In this document: piece by piece, positions 49,605-58,644 of the stretch | Numbering within the stretch: position 1 is the first letter of the stretch | How the letters are laid out: each line of letters opens with the position of its first letter | Assembly: GCF_000931445.1 (NCBI RefSeq) | Contig: NZ_CP010849.1 | Location: 6,758,001 to 6,822,000 of the forward strand | DNA: 64,000 nucleotides | Reading direction: 5' to 3' | From: Streptomyces cyaneogriseus subsp. noncyanogenus | GTDB taxonomy: Bacteria > Actinomycetota > Actinomycetes > Streptomycetales > Streptomycetaceae | Notes under the pieces: generated by a model | What the model was told of the DNA's origin: nothing | The model's input: only the letters and a program-made list of their open reading frames with translations | Database searches by the model: none | Program-made: the position numbers and the translations under genes

Positions 49605-49678
49605 GCCGTACGACACACTGGGAGTACGGGCACAGCACGGGCCCTGGGCCCGCCGGATCCGAGCGAGGAGTGCAGCCG

Positions 49679-50293
49679 ATGACGTCGCAGGCCGCGGACC
49701 GTCCGGACACGGTCGTCGCCTCGCGCCGCTCCAAGATCACGCCGGAGCGTGAGCAGGAGTTCTTCGACGCCGTCCTCGAGCAGATCCGGGAGTGCGGCTA
49801 CGACGCCGTAACCATGGAGGGAGTGGCCGCCAGCACCCGGTGCAGCAAGTCCACGCTCTACCGGCAGTGGAAGACCAAGCCCCAGTTCGTGGCGGCGGCC
49901 CTGCGCTCCCATCGCCGGGTGCGCTTCGCGGGCATCGACACCGGATCGCTCGCCGAGGACCTGCGCCAGGCGGCCCGGGCGGCGGGCGAGTGGTCGGGCA
50001 AGGACACCCGGCTGCTCCAGGCGCTCGGCCACGCCGTGATGCAGGACGCGGAGCTCCAGCGGGCGCTGCGGGAGGCGCTCGTCGAGCCCGAGATCGCCGC
50101 GCTGCGGGAGATCCTGGAGCGCGGTGTGGCGCGGGGCGAGGTCGCCGCGGACCATCCGGCGCTGGAGTACGTGCCCGCGCAGATGTTCGGCGTCCTGCGG
50201 GTGCGGCCCGTCGTGGAGGGCGAGTACGCCGACGCGGACTACCTGGTCCGTTTCGTGGAGGCCGCCGTGCTGCCGGCCCTCGGCCTCACCTGA
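49679..50293 (+). CDS. TetR-family regulator
   Basis: This 204-residue protein starts at M-T-S-Q-A behind GCGAGGAG; a longer frame from 49562 would run through the operator array. Residues 18-62 are the helix-turn-helix (F-F-D-A-V-L-E-Q-I-R-E-C-G-Y, then T-R-C-S-K-S-T-L-Y-R-Q-W-K-T-K). The C-terminal domain (residues 80-200) has the TetR_C_33-like pattern. It probably represses itself and the PAP2-EamA pair. Ligand unknown. Confidence 0.82.
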   Translation: MTSQAADRPDTVVASRRSKITPEREQEFFDAVLEQIRECGYDAVTMEGVAASTRCSKSTLYRQWKTKPQFVAAALRSHRRVRFAGIDTGSLAEDLRQAARAAGEWSGKDTRLLQALGHAVMQDAELQRALREALVEPEIAALREILERGVARGEVAADHPALEYVPAQMFGVLRVRPVVEGEYADADYLVRFVEAAVLPALGLT

Positions 50294-50453
50294 AGACCCA
50301 GGCCGCCGTCCATGGGATGACTGGACGGTGACCTGCTCGCGCCGACCCGTGGGGACGGGGGCGGCGCGCACCCCCGGCCGGGTGGGACGCCTCTTGAGCG
50401 GAGGGGCGCCCCACCCGGCCGTCGTGCGGGAGCGGCCGGGGGTGGGGGAGGAC

Positions 50454-51827
50454 TCAGACGTCCTGCCCGCTGCCGCCGCCGGAGGCCGCCTTGATGCCCT
50501 TCGCGATGTCGTCGAGCACACTCTGCGACTCGGTGGTGTCGACACCGAAGCGGACGACGACGATCTGCTCGGGGTTCCTCGGCGAGGGGAAGGCGAGCGA
50601 CTCGACGTAGCCGTCGGCGCCCTTGCTCGTGACCGCTTTCCAGCGGACCAGATAGCCCTTCTGCCCGGCCACGGTCACCGCCTTGGACGCGAGCACCTCG
50701 TGCGAGGTGATCGAGCCGTAGGTCTTGCCCCCGTACGACTCCCGCGCGTTCGCCTCGATGTCCGCCTTCGCGACCTCCTCGGCGGTGTCACCCTCCGTCT
50801 CGAGCAGCATCGCGGGCGCCGAGTACGCCCCGCCCTTGGTGCAGGTCTTGGAGGTGTCGCCGGGGCACCGGTAGGCGTCGTCCGACGTCACCTGGGCGCC
50901 GTAGGAGAGCTCCTGGCCGTACCAGCCGTCCGGAATGGGCAGGCTGATGCCGCTGAGCGGGTCGGTCACCGACCCGCTGTCCACCTTCGGCGGTTCGGAC
51001 GGACCCGGGGACGGGGGCGTCCCGCCGTCCTCGTCCCCGAAGGGACCGCCCTGGCCGTCGGGACCGCCCGGGCGCGGGTCCTGCTGCCCCGATCCGGCAC
51101 GGTCGCCGCCGCCGTCATCGCCGGCCAGGGCGTAGACGCCGACGCCGATGCTCGCCAGGACCGCCGCCGCCAGGGCCACGGCGATGCCGGTGCGCAGCCC
51201 GCGCCGCCGGGCGGCCGCCGGCTGCGCGGGATACACCGGGTACCCCGGGTATGCGGGCTGTCCGGGGTACACCGGCTGCCCGGGGTACGGGGGCTGTCCC
51301 GCGTGCGCGGGCTGCCCGGGGTACGCCGGGTATCCGGGCTGGACCGGCGGACCCGAGTAAGCCGGGGGCACCGGCTGCTGTGCCCCGTCGGCCGGGGGCT
51401 GGACCGGCGGTTTCGAGAGCACCGGGGGCATCGGGGGCTGCGCCCCGTCGGCCGGGGGCACCGGCTGCTGCGTCCCCTCGGCCGGCGGCACCGGCGGCGT
51501 CTCCTCGGCCGGAGACTGGACCGGCGGACCGGGCCGGTCCGCGGTCGCCGCGTCCCCGGGCCGGGGCGCGTCCGCCGGGGGCTGGGTCCGCTGTCCGGTC
51601 TGCGGGGCGGTCGCCGGGTCCCCGGACCCGGTCTCGTCCGCGGGGGGCCGGGCCGCCTGACCGGGCCGTGCCCCGTCCTCCCCCGGCGGGGGATCCGCCG
51701 CGACGGCGGGCCCCGCGGGGCGGATCCGGTCCGTCCACGCCTTGCCGTCCCACCAGCGTTCGGTCGGAGGACCGTCACTTGTCTGCCCGGGGTCCGGATA
51801 CCACCCGGGAGGAGTCACCTGCGTCAT
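50454..51827 (-). CDS. DUF2510 membrane protein with Pro-rich repeats
   Basis: This is a 457-residue protein. Residues 7-35 are the DUF2510 motif (P-P-G-W-Y-P-D-P, then E-R-W-W-D-G-K-A-W-T). Next come about 190 residues of Pro/Gln/Gly-rich repeats, including many Y-P-G-Q-P and P-P-A-D-G units. One membrane segment follows (G-I-A-V-A-L-A-A-A-V-L-A-S-I-G-V-G-V-Y-A). The extracellular domain (about 285-457) is unassigned. An anchored surface or sensor protein is likely. There is no stop between it and anmK upstream, so it may be expressed as part of a fused frame. Confidence 0.7.
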   Translation of the reverse strand: MTQVTPPGWYPDPGQTSDGPPTERWWDGKAWTDRIRPAGPAVAADPPPGEDGARPGQAARPPADETGSGDPATAPQTGQRTQPPADAPRPGDAATADRPGPPVQSPAEETPPVPPAEGTQQPVPPADGAQPPMPPVLSKPPVQPPADGAQQPVPPAYSGPPVQPGYPAYPGQPAHAGQPPYPGQPVYPGQPAYPGYPVYPAQPAAARRRGLRTGIAVALAAAVLASIGVGVYALAGDDGGGDRAGSGQQDPRPGGPDGQGGPFGDEDGGTPPSPGPSEPPKVDSGSVTDPLSGISLPIPDGWYGQELSYGAQVTSDDAYRCPGDTSKTCTKGGAYSAPAMLLETEGDTAEEVAKADIEANARESYGGKTYGSITSHEVLASKAVTVAGQKGYLVRWKAVTSKGADGYVESLAFPSPRNPEQIVVVRFGVDTTESQSVLDDIAKGIKAASGGGSGQDV

Positions 51828-53072
51828 GGGCACACCGTATGAGGCGTCGGTGAAAGCGCGATGAGAGGACGCCCCCTGCACGGCACCGGGACCCGTGCCG
51901 CGGCCGTCCACGCCGGGACGGGCCACCACCAGCCGCACCGGCGGCCTCCGCGCCGGGGGCGGCAGCCGCAGCCCCTGCCGCCCCGGCGTCAGCGAGCCCA
52001 GCACGCTCGGGTGCCGCGCCCCGGTGCTCACCGGATCGGTGCCCGCCAGTCCGTGCGCCGTCAGGAACCCCAGGACGGCGAAGGCGTACGCCTCCTTCGC
52101 CTGTTCCGGCAGCCCCAGTTCGCCGGAGGTGCGCAGCGCCACCCCCGGCAGGGACCTGCCGAGCAGCTCCATCAGGACCGGATTGCGGGTGCCGCCGCCC
52201 GAGGCGATCACCTCCGTCGCGCCGGCCGCCCGCACGGCGTCCGCGATCGTGCGGGCGGTGAGCCGGGTCAGCGTGGCGACGACGTCCTCGGCGGGCAGCG
52301 CCCCCAGCCCGGCCAGCGCCTCGCGCAGACGGCCGGCGTGGAAGAGCTCCTTGCCCGTCGTCTTGGGCGGGGGCAGCGCGTAGTACGGCTCGGCGAGCAG
52401 CCGCTCCAGCAGCGGCCCGTGCACCCGGCCCCGGGCGGCCAGCGCGCCGTCCCTGTCGCACGCCAGGCGCCCGCCGCTGAACTCCCGGACCGCCGCGTCG
52501 ATCAGGGCGCAGCCCGGCCCGGTGTCGAAGGCGGTCCCGTCCGGCGCGGTGAGGTTGGCGATCCCGCCGATGTTCAGCGCGACCGGCGTGCCCGGCCGGC
52601 CGCGCAGCCACAGCGAGTCCACCAGGCTGACCAGCGGGGCGCCCTGCCCTCCGGCGGCGATGTCCCGCGGCCGGAAGTCCGCCGCCACGGGCAGCCCGGT
52701 CGCCTCGGCGATCCAGGCCGGCTGCCCGATCTGGAGGGTGCCGTGCACCCGCCCCCCGTCCACCCAGTGGTAGACGGTCTGCCCGTGCGAGGCGACCAGC
52801 TCCGCCCCGCCGCCGCACAGCTCACGGTCGGCCCGGACGGCCGCCGCGGCGAACGCCTGCCCGATCCGGGTGTCCAGCCGGCACACGTCGGCGAGCGTCA
52901 CGGCGGCCGGGGGCAGCGCCGCGGTCAGCGCCGCGCGCACCTCGTCGTCGTAGGGCTCGCTCACCGACCCGAGCGGCTCCAGCACCAGGCGGTCCCCGGC
53001 CAGGCGCAGATCGGCCGCGGCCGCGTCGACGGCGTCGTACGACGTGCCGGACATCAGCCCGATCACCCGCAT
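51828..53072 (-). CDS. anmK: Anhydro-N-acetylmuramic acid kinase, open into the next gene
   Basis: It opens the anhydro ring of recycled anhydroMurNAc and phosphorylates it. M-R-V-I-G-L-M-S-G-T-S-Y-D-A-V-D marks the N-terminus, then V-A-S-H-G-Q-T-V-Y-H-W and A-L-N-I-G-G-I-A-N. The family pattern ends near L-T-P-G-R-Q-G-L-R-L-P. The frame continues without a stop into the DUF2510 start, so either a one-base error or a true fusion exists; in the other frame TGA at 51824-51826 would overlap the next ATG by four bases. A start at 53252 with a Pro-rich extension is an alternative, given the overlap with the MFS gene. Confidence 0.75.
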
Positions 53073-53256
53073 CGCCCGCGCCGCCCGCGTCGCGCCCGCG
53101 GCCCGTACCGTCCACGGCGCCCCCGGCGGCCTCGGTGTCCTCAGCGCTCTCAGCCTCCTCGGTGTTGCCGGTGTTCCCGGTGTTCCCGGCGTTCGCACCG
53201 GACTCGATGTCCCCGGTCCGTTCGGCGTGCCCACTGCCCCTCGGGTCCTCATCGGG

Positions 53257-54618
53257 TCATCCCGCATCCCCGGCGGCGTCCGCGCGGCGCGCCGCCCGCC
53301 CGGGGGCGGCGGCCAGGGCGAGTGCGCTCACCGCGCAGGTCACCGCCGCGTAGTACGCGGGGACGTCCACGTTCCCGGTCCGCTCCACGGTCTCGGTGAT
53401 GACCAGCCCCGCGCACCCGGAGAACACCGCGTTGGACAGCGCGTAGGCCAGCCCCAGCCCCGTGTAGCGCACCCGCGTCGGGAACATCTCCGACAGCAGC
53501 GCGGGTCCCGGCCCCGCCATCAGCCCCACCACGGCGCCCGCGGCGAGGACCGCCGCGCCCTTCACCGCCTCCGAAGCGCCGGGGTCCTGGAGCAGGTTCA
53601 GCAGCGGCAGGGACGACACCGCCACCAGCAGCGCCCCCGTCAGCATCACCGGCCGCCGCCCCACCCGGTCGCTGAGCAGCCCCGCCGGGACGATCGTCGC
53701 CGCGAACCCCGTGTTGGCCAGCACGGTGGCGACCAGCGCCTGCCGGAAGCTCGCGTCCAGACTGCTCTGGAGGTACGACGGCAGGACGACCAGGAAGGTG
53801 TAGCCGGCCGCCGCCCACCCCATGATCCGTCCGGCGCCCAGCGCGATCGCCCCGGCCACCTCGCGCGCGGGCGGAGCCACCCGCGCCGCCTCCTCGCGGA
53901 AGGCCGGCGTCTCGTCCAGCCGCAGCCGCAGCCACAGCGCCCCCAGCCCCAGCGGCAGCGTCAGCAGGAACGGCAGCCGCCAGCCCCAGGCGCCGAGCTG
54001 CTGTTCCGTCAGCACGGTCGCCAGGACCGCCGCCGCGCCCGCCCCGCCCAGCAGCCCGAGCGCCACCGTGAAGGACTGCCACGACCCGTACAGCCCGCGC
54101 CGGCCCGGCGGGGCGAACTCCGTCATCACCGACACCGCGCCCCCGAACTCCCCGCCCGCCGACAGCCCTTGCAGGATCCGCAGGAAGGTCAGCAACCAGG
54201 GCGCGGCGGCCCCGGCCTGCGCGTACGTCGGCAACGCGCCGATCAGCGTCGTGGCCCCCGTCATCAGGGAGATCACCAGGACCAGCACCGGACGGCGCCC
54301 GATCCGGTCGCCCAGCCGGCCGAACAGCGCCGCGCCGACGGGCCGGAAGAAGAACGCCAGCGCGAACGAGGCGTACGTCTTCACCAGGGCCTCGGCCTCG
54401 CCGCCGCCCTCGGGCGTGAAGAACCGCTCCGCGATGATCGTCGCGAAGTAGCCGTAGACGCCGAACTCGTACCACTCGATGAGATTGCCCACCGAGCCCG
54501 CGACCAGCGCCCGGCGGCGGCGCGCCCCGTCCGGTCCGCCCCCGCCCCCGGCATCCCGCCCCTTCCGCGTGCCCGGCCGGTCCCGCCGGCTGCCGTCCCC
54601 TGTCCGTCCCGGTTCCAA
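53257..54618 (-). CDS. MHS-family MFS transporter
   Basis: This is a 453-residue twelve-helix carrier. S-V-G-N-L-I-E-W-Y-E-F-G-V-Y, G-R-L-G-D-R-I-G-R-R and I-L-Q-G-L-S-A-G-G-E-F-G-G define the family. TTG at 54618 has TGGAGG 7 bases before it and is preferred to the ATG/GTG-less upstream frame. A hydrophilic Arg/Gly-rich N-terminus of about 35 residues precedes the first helix. An organic acid substrate is likely. Its stop overlaps the long anmK frame. Confidence 0.85.
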   Translation of the reverse strand: MEPGRTGDGSRRDRPGTRKGRDAGGGGGPDGARRRRALVAGSVGNLIEWYEFGVYGYFATIIAERFFTPEGGGEAEALVKTYASFALAFFFRPVGAALFGRLGDRIGRRPVLVLVISLMTGATTLIGALPTYAQAGAAAPWLLTFLRILQGLSAGGEFGGAVSVMTEFAPPGRRGLYGSWQSFTVALGLLGGAGAAAVLATVLTEQQLGAWGWRLPFLLTLPLGLGALWLRLRLDETPAFREEAARVAPPAREVAGAIALGAGRIMGWAAAGYTFLVVLPSYLQSSLDASFRQALVATVLANTGFAATIVPAGLLSDRVGRRPVMLTGALLVAVSSLPLLNLLQDPGASEAVKGAAVLAAGAVVGLMAGPGPALLSEMFPTRVRYTGLGLAYALSNAVFSGCAGLVITETVERTGNVDVPAYYAAVTCAVSALALAAAPGRAARRADAAGDAG

Positions 54619-54809
54619 CGCCCGCCTCCAGAGGCCGCGGTGACTGATCGTCAGGCGACGCGTGGCTGGTGAGCGGCCCACCGCGCAGCCCGCCTATACC
54701 CCGTGTCACCCGTCTCGGCAACTCCTGCCCGGACCACTCACCACTCAGTCCGCCGGGCGGCTACGCTCGACATCCGTACGTCGTTCGGGCGACTTGGGGA
54801 GGTAACGGG

Positions 54810-57491
54810 ATGACGGAGGTACGGCCCACGGCCGCCACCTCGGCTTCCCTGTGGGAGCGCGATGCGGAGATCGCCGCTCTCACGCAGGCGGTCGACGCCC
54901 TGCGCGCGGACCGCTCGTCGCCCGGCACCGTACTGGTGCTCCGCGGCGAGGCGGGCCTCGGCAAGACCGCCCTGCTGGCCGAGGCCCGGCGGATCGCCGA
55001 ACGCGCCGGCTGCACGGTGTGGGCGGCACGCGGCGGCGAGACCCTCCGCTCCGTCCCCTTCAACGTGGTCCGGCAACTGCTCCAGCCCGCGCTGGTGCCG
55101 ATGCTCCCGGACGAGGCGCGCGAGTACCTGGGCGACCGGTACGACATCGTCGGCCCCGCCCTCGGCATAGCGGACCCCGGGGCGCGGCAGGCCGACCCGC
55201 AGGGCGTCTGCGACGGCCTCGTCAGCGCCGTCCGCCGGCTCGCCGGCCAGGAATATCCGCTGGTGCTGCTCCTCGACGACGTCCACTGGGCCGACCAGGA
55301 GACCCTGCGCTGGCTCGCCGCCTTCGTGGAGCGGCTGGACGACGTGCCGGTCCTGGTCGTGGTGGCCCGCCGGCCCGGCGAGGTGAGCGGCGAGAGCGCC
55401 CGCCACCTGGAGACGGTCGCCGCCGCGGCCCGCCCCCTGGCCGCGCTCAGCGCCCTCACCCCGGAGGCGACCGCCGGACTCACCCGCGCCACCCTGGGCG
55501 AGCACGCCGACGCCCCGTTCTGCCGCGAGGTGTGGGCCGTCACCGGCGGCAACCCGTACGACACCGTCGAACTCCTCGCCAAGGTGCGGGACAGCGAGCT
55601 CGAACCGGTCGAGGCGCAGGCCGGCGAATTGCGCGCCCTGAACCGGGCCGCCCGCGGCGGCGGCCTCGTCTCCCGCCTGGAGAACCTCGGCGTCGACGCC
55701 ACCCGGTTCGCCTGGGCGGCGGCCATCCTCGGCACCGGCATCACCGTCGACATGGTCGCCCGGCTCGCCACCATGGGCCGCGACGACGCCGTCCGCTGCG
55801 CCGAACTGCTGCGCGACGCCCGCATCCTCACCGAACCCGACCCCGCCGCCGGGCCCGCCGGCACCGGCGAGCTGGAGTTCGTGCACCCGCTGATCGCCAG
55901 CGCCGTCTACCACTCCATCCCGGACGCGCTGCGCCGCGCCATGCACGGCATCGCCGCCCAGATCGTCACCGACCTGGGCCTCGGTGCCGCGGCCGCCTCC
56001 CGCCATCTGATCCAGGTCCACCCGGACGACGACCAGGAAGTGGTCGAGCAACTGCGCGAGGCCGCCCGCGAGCACCTCGCCGTCGGCGCCCCCGACGCGG
56101 CCCGCCGCTGCCTCGAACGCGCCCTGGAGGAGCCACCGCTGCCCGAGACCCACGCGCGGGTGCTCTTCGAACTGGGCTGCGCCACGCTGCTGACCGCGCC
56201 CGCCACCACCATCGCCCACCTGCGTACCGCCCTGACCCTGCCGGGCCTGGACGAGCAGGCGCGCATCGACGCCGTCTTCCGCCTCTCCCAGGCACTGCTC
56301 CACAACGACCAGTTGGACGAGGCCGTGCGCACGGTCGAGACGGAAGCCGCCCGCCTCCCCGACGGGCCGGCCCGGCTGCGGCTCCAGGCCGTCCAGTACA
56401 TGTGGCAGGGCATCCACGCCGGTGAGGCCGCCGCGCCGGACCGCTCCGCGCGCCTGGCCGAGCTCGCCGCCACCTGCACCGGCCGCGACAACGCCGAGCG
56501 GGCCCTGCTCATCCTGCGCGGCTTCGACGCGATGACCCACGGCGAGAACGCCGAGGAGGTCGTCGCCCTGTGCGACCGCGCCCTCGTCAACGGCCGCCTC
56601 GCGCCCGGACTCGGCTGGACCGACACCGAGTGGGGCCTGGAACTGCTGATGATGCTGGCCAGCACCTACGCCTACACCGACCGCCTCGACCGCGCCGAAG
56701 CCCTCTTCACCGACGCCCTGCGCGCCTACCAGACCGCGGGCTGGAGCGGCGGCCATCTGGCCCTCGCCCACGCCTACCTGGGACTGGGCCACCGCAGGCG
56801 GGGCCGTCTGCGGGAGGCGGAAGCGGCCCTGCGCGAGTCGCTGCGCCTGGCCGAACGGGTCGGCCGGGGCCTGCCGCTGTACTGGTCCGCCACCTGCAAC
56901 CTGGTCGACACGCTGCTCGCCCGCGGCCATGTCGACGAGGCGTGGTCGATCGCCGAGCAGTACGGCTTCGCCCCGCCCTACCCGTCCACCATCGTGCTGC
57001 CCGACCCGCGCTCGGTGCGCGGCCGGCTGCTGCTGGCCGTGGGCCGCACCGAGGACGGCATCGGCGAACTGGAGGCCGCGGAGAAGGCGGCCACCGCCCG
57101 CGGCCACCACAACCCGGTGATGGTCCCCTGGGCGGTCGACCTGGCCCGGGCCCTGGCCGTCGCGGACCCCGCCCGTGCCGCCCGGCTCGCCTCCGAGGCC
57201 CGCCGGCAGGCCGAGCGGTTCGGCACGGACACCGCCATCGGCGAATCCCTGCGCTGCGCCGCCGCCCTGGAGACCGGGCAGCGCGCGGTCCGGCTCGCCG
57301 CCCAGGCGGTCACCTACCTGGAGGCGTCGCCCTGCCAGTACGAGCACGCGGCGGCCCGCGTCGAGTACGGGATCGCCGCCCGCTCGGCGGCCGAGCTGGA
57401 GCGGGGCCTGGACCTGGCCCGTTCCTGCGGCGCGGACGGCCTGGCGGAACGGGCCGAGGCGGCCCTGGGGATGGCGGGCGCCGCGCTGTAG
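54810..57491 (+). CDS. AAA+/STAND ATPase with TPR-like repeats, no LuxR domain
   Basis: This is an 893-residue protein. The Walker A (G-E-A-G-L-G-K-T, near residue 45) and Walker B (L-L-L-L-D-D-V-H-W-A-D, near 155) belong to the class of LuxR-type (LAL/MalT-like) regulators. Residues 450-880 are TPR-like helical repeats. The C-terminal helix-turn-helix that these regulators normally have is absent: the frame stops after A-E-A-A-L-G-M-A-G-A-A-L. It may be an ATP-dependent signalling protein acting with another partner. It lies between the pca operon and a transporter and might sense an aromatic or nutrient signal. Confidence 0.75.
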   Translation: MTEVRPTAATSASLWERDAEIAALTQAVDALRADRSSPGTVLVLRGEAGLGKTALLAEARRIAERAGCTVWAARGGETLRSVPFNVVRQLLQPALVPMLPDEAREYLGDRYDIVGPALGIADPGARQADPQGVCDGLVSAVRRLAGQEYPLVLLLDDVHWADQETLRWLAAFVERLDDVPVLVVVARRPGEVSGESARHLETVAAAARPLAALSALTPEATAGLTRATLGEHADAPFCREVWAVTGGNPYDTVELLAKVRDSELEPVEAQAGELRALNRAARGGGLVSRLENLGVDATRFAWAAAILGTGITVDMVARLATMGRDDAVRCAELLRDARILTEPDPAAGPAGTGELEFVHPLIASAVYHSIPDALRRAMHGIAAQIVTDLGLGAAAASRHLIQVHPDDDQEVVEQLREAAREHLAVGAPDAARRCLERALEEPPLPETHARVLFELGCATLLTAPATTIAHLRTALTLPGLDEQARIDAVFRLSQALLHNDQLDEAVRTVETEAARLPDGPARLRLQAVQYMWQGIHAGEAAAPDRSARLAELAATCTGRDNAERALLILRGFDAMTHGENAEEVVALCDRALVNGRLAPGLGWTDTEWGLELLMMLASTYAYTDRLDRAEALFTDALRAYQTAGWSGGHLALAHAYLGLGHRRRGRLREAEAALRESLRLAERVGRGLPLYWSATCNLVDTLLARGHVDEAWSIAEQYGFAPPYPSTIVLPDPRSVRGRLLLAVGRTEDGIGELEAAEKAATARGHHNPVMVPWAVDLARALAVADPARAARLASEARRQAERFGTDTAIGESLRCAAALETGQRAVRLAAQAVTYLEASPCQYEHAAARVEYGIAARSAAELERGLDLARSCGADGLAERAEAALGMAGAAL

Positions 57492-57516
57492 TCCGCCGCC
57501 CGGGGCGGCCGGCGGA

Positions 57517-58644
57517 TCAGCCGGCGCCGCCGTCCTCCTCCGCCAGCACCCGCTGGGCCGTGGCGAACGCCGAGTTCGCCGCCGGGACCCCGCAGTACAC
57601 GGCGGTCTGGAGCAGCACCGCGCCGATCTCCTCGGGTGTGAGCCCGTTGCGGCGCGCCGCCCGCACATGCATGGCCAGTTCCTCGTAGTGGCCGTGCGCC
57701 ACCAGCGCCGTCAGCGTGATCATGCTGCGCTCGCGGCGGGAGAGCGTCTCGTCGGTCCAGATCTCCCCCCACGCGTAGCGCGAGATGAAGTCCTGGAAGG
57801 GGGCGGTGAAGGGGGTCTGCCGGGCCTGTGCCCGGTCCACGTGCGCGTCGCCCAGCACCGCGCGCCGCACCGCCATGCCCCGCTTGGCGGGCCCGTCGAG
57901 GTGGCTCCGCAGCGCCGCCAGGACGGCCTCCGGGCGCTCCGCCGGCGCCAGATGGGAGGCGCCCGGGATCTCCACCAGGGTGGCGCCCGGCACCGCGTCG
58001 GCGATCTCCCGCAGATGGGCCGGGGGCGTGGCGGGGTCCTCGCGCCCGGCGATCACGAGGGTGGGCGCGGCGATGCCGCCGAGCCGGTCGCGCACGTCGA
58101 ACGCGGCCAGCGCGTCGCAGCAGGCGGCGTACGCCTCGGGGTCGGCGTCGCGGTGGTCCTGGACCAGCCGCGGCACGGTGAAGCCGGGGGTGAACCAGCG
58201 GGCGTCCGCGCTCTCGGCGAGGTGGGCCAGGCCCTCGCGCCGGACCAGCGCCGCCCGGTCCTGCCACGGCCGCGCCCCGTTGAAGTGCGCCGACGAGCAG
58301 ATGACCGCGAGCGAGGAGACCCGCTCCGGGTGGTGCAGGGCCAGATGGAGCCCGACCGCGCCGCCCAGCGACACCCCCGCGTAGGCGAACCGCTCCACGC
58401 CGAGCGCGTCGGCGAGCGCCAGCACCCGATCGGCGAGGTCGCCGACGGTGGCACCGGCGCGGAGCAGCCCGGCCGGGGAACCGCCGTGGCCCGGAAGGTC
58501 CCAGCGGATCACCCGGTGGCCGCTGGACAGCTCGGGCGCCACCTTGTCCCACAGGGCGAGGGAGGTGCCGAGCGAGGGTCCGAGCAGCAGCGGGGGAGCG
58601 GAAGCGGGGCCTTCGGCACGGTGATGGAGGAGGGTGTCGTTCAA
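57517..58644 (-). CDS. pcaL: Beta-ketoadipate enol-lactone hydrolase/carboxymuconolactone decarboxylase fusion
   Basis: This 375-residue protein joins two steps. Residues 1-250 are an alpha/beta hydrolase (V-S-L-G-G-A-V near residue 90 with the nucleophile Ser; H-L-A-P-A-E-R-P-E with the His) that opens enol-lactone to beta-ketoadipate. Residues 255-370 are the carboxymuconolactone decarboxylase domain (E-L-A-M-H-V-R-A-A, H-G-H-Y-E-E). TTG start overlaps the pcaB stop (TTGA). This fusion is typical of actinobacteria. It ends the operon and converges with the AAA gene. Confidence 0.93.
   Translation of the reverse strand: MNDTLLHHRAEGPASAPPLLLGPSLGTSLALWDKVAPELSSGHRVIRWDLPGHGGSPAGLLRAGATVGDLADRVLALADALGVERFAYAGVSLGGAVGLHLALHHPERVSSLAVICSSAHFNGARPWQDRAALVRREGLAHLAESADARWFTPGFTVPRLVQDHRDADPEAYAACCDALAAFDVRDRLGGIAAPTLVIAGREDPATPPAHLREIADAVPGATLVEIPGASHLAPAERPEAVLAALRSHLDGPAKRGMAVRRAVLGDAHVDRAQARQTPFTAPFQDFISRYAWGEIWTDETLSRRERSMITLTALVAHGHYEELAMHVRAARRNGLTPEEIGAVLLQTAVYCGVPAANSAFATAQRVLAEEDGGAG

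Noticed and set aside
53135..53220. GTGTTCCCGG-like triplet repeats as a CRISPR or VNTR locus
   Set aside because: They are three to four short imperfect repeats inside the possible N-terminal extension of anmK, with no spacers.
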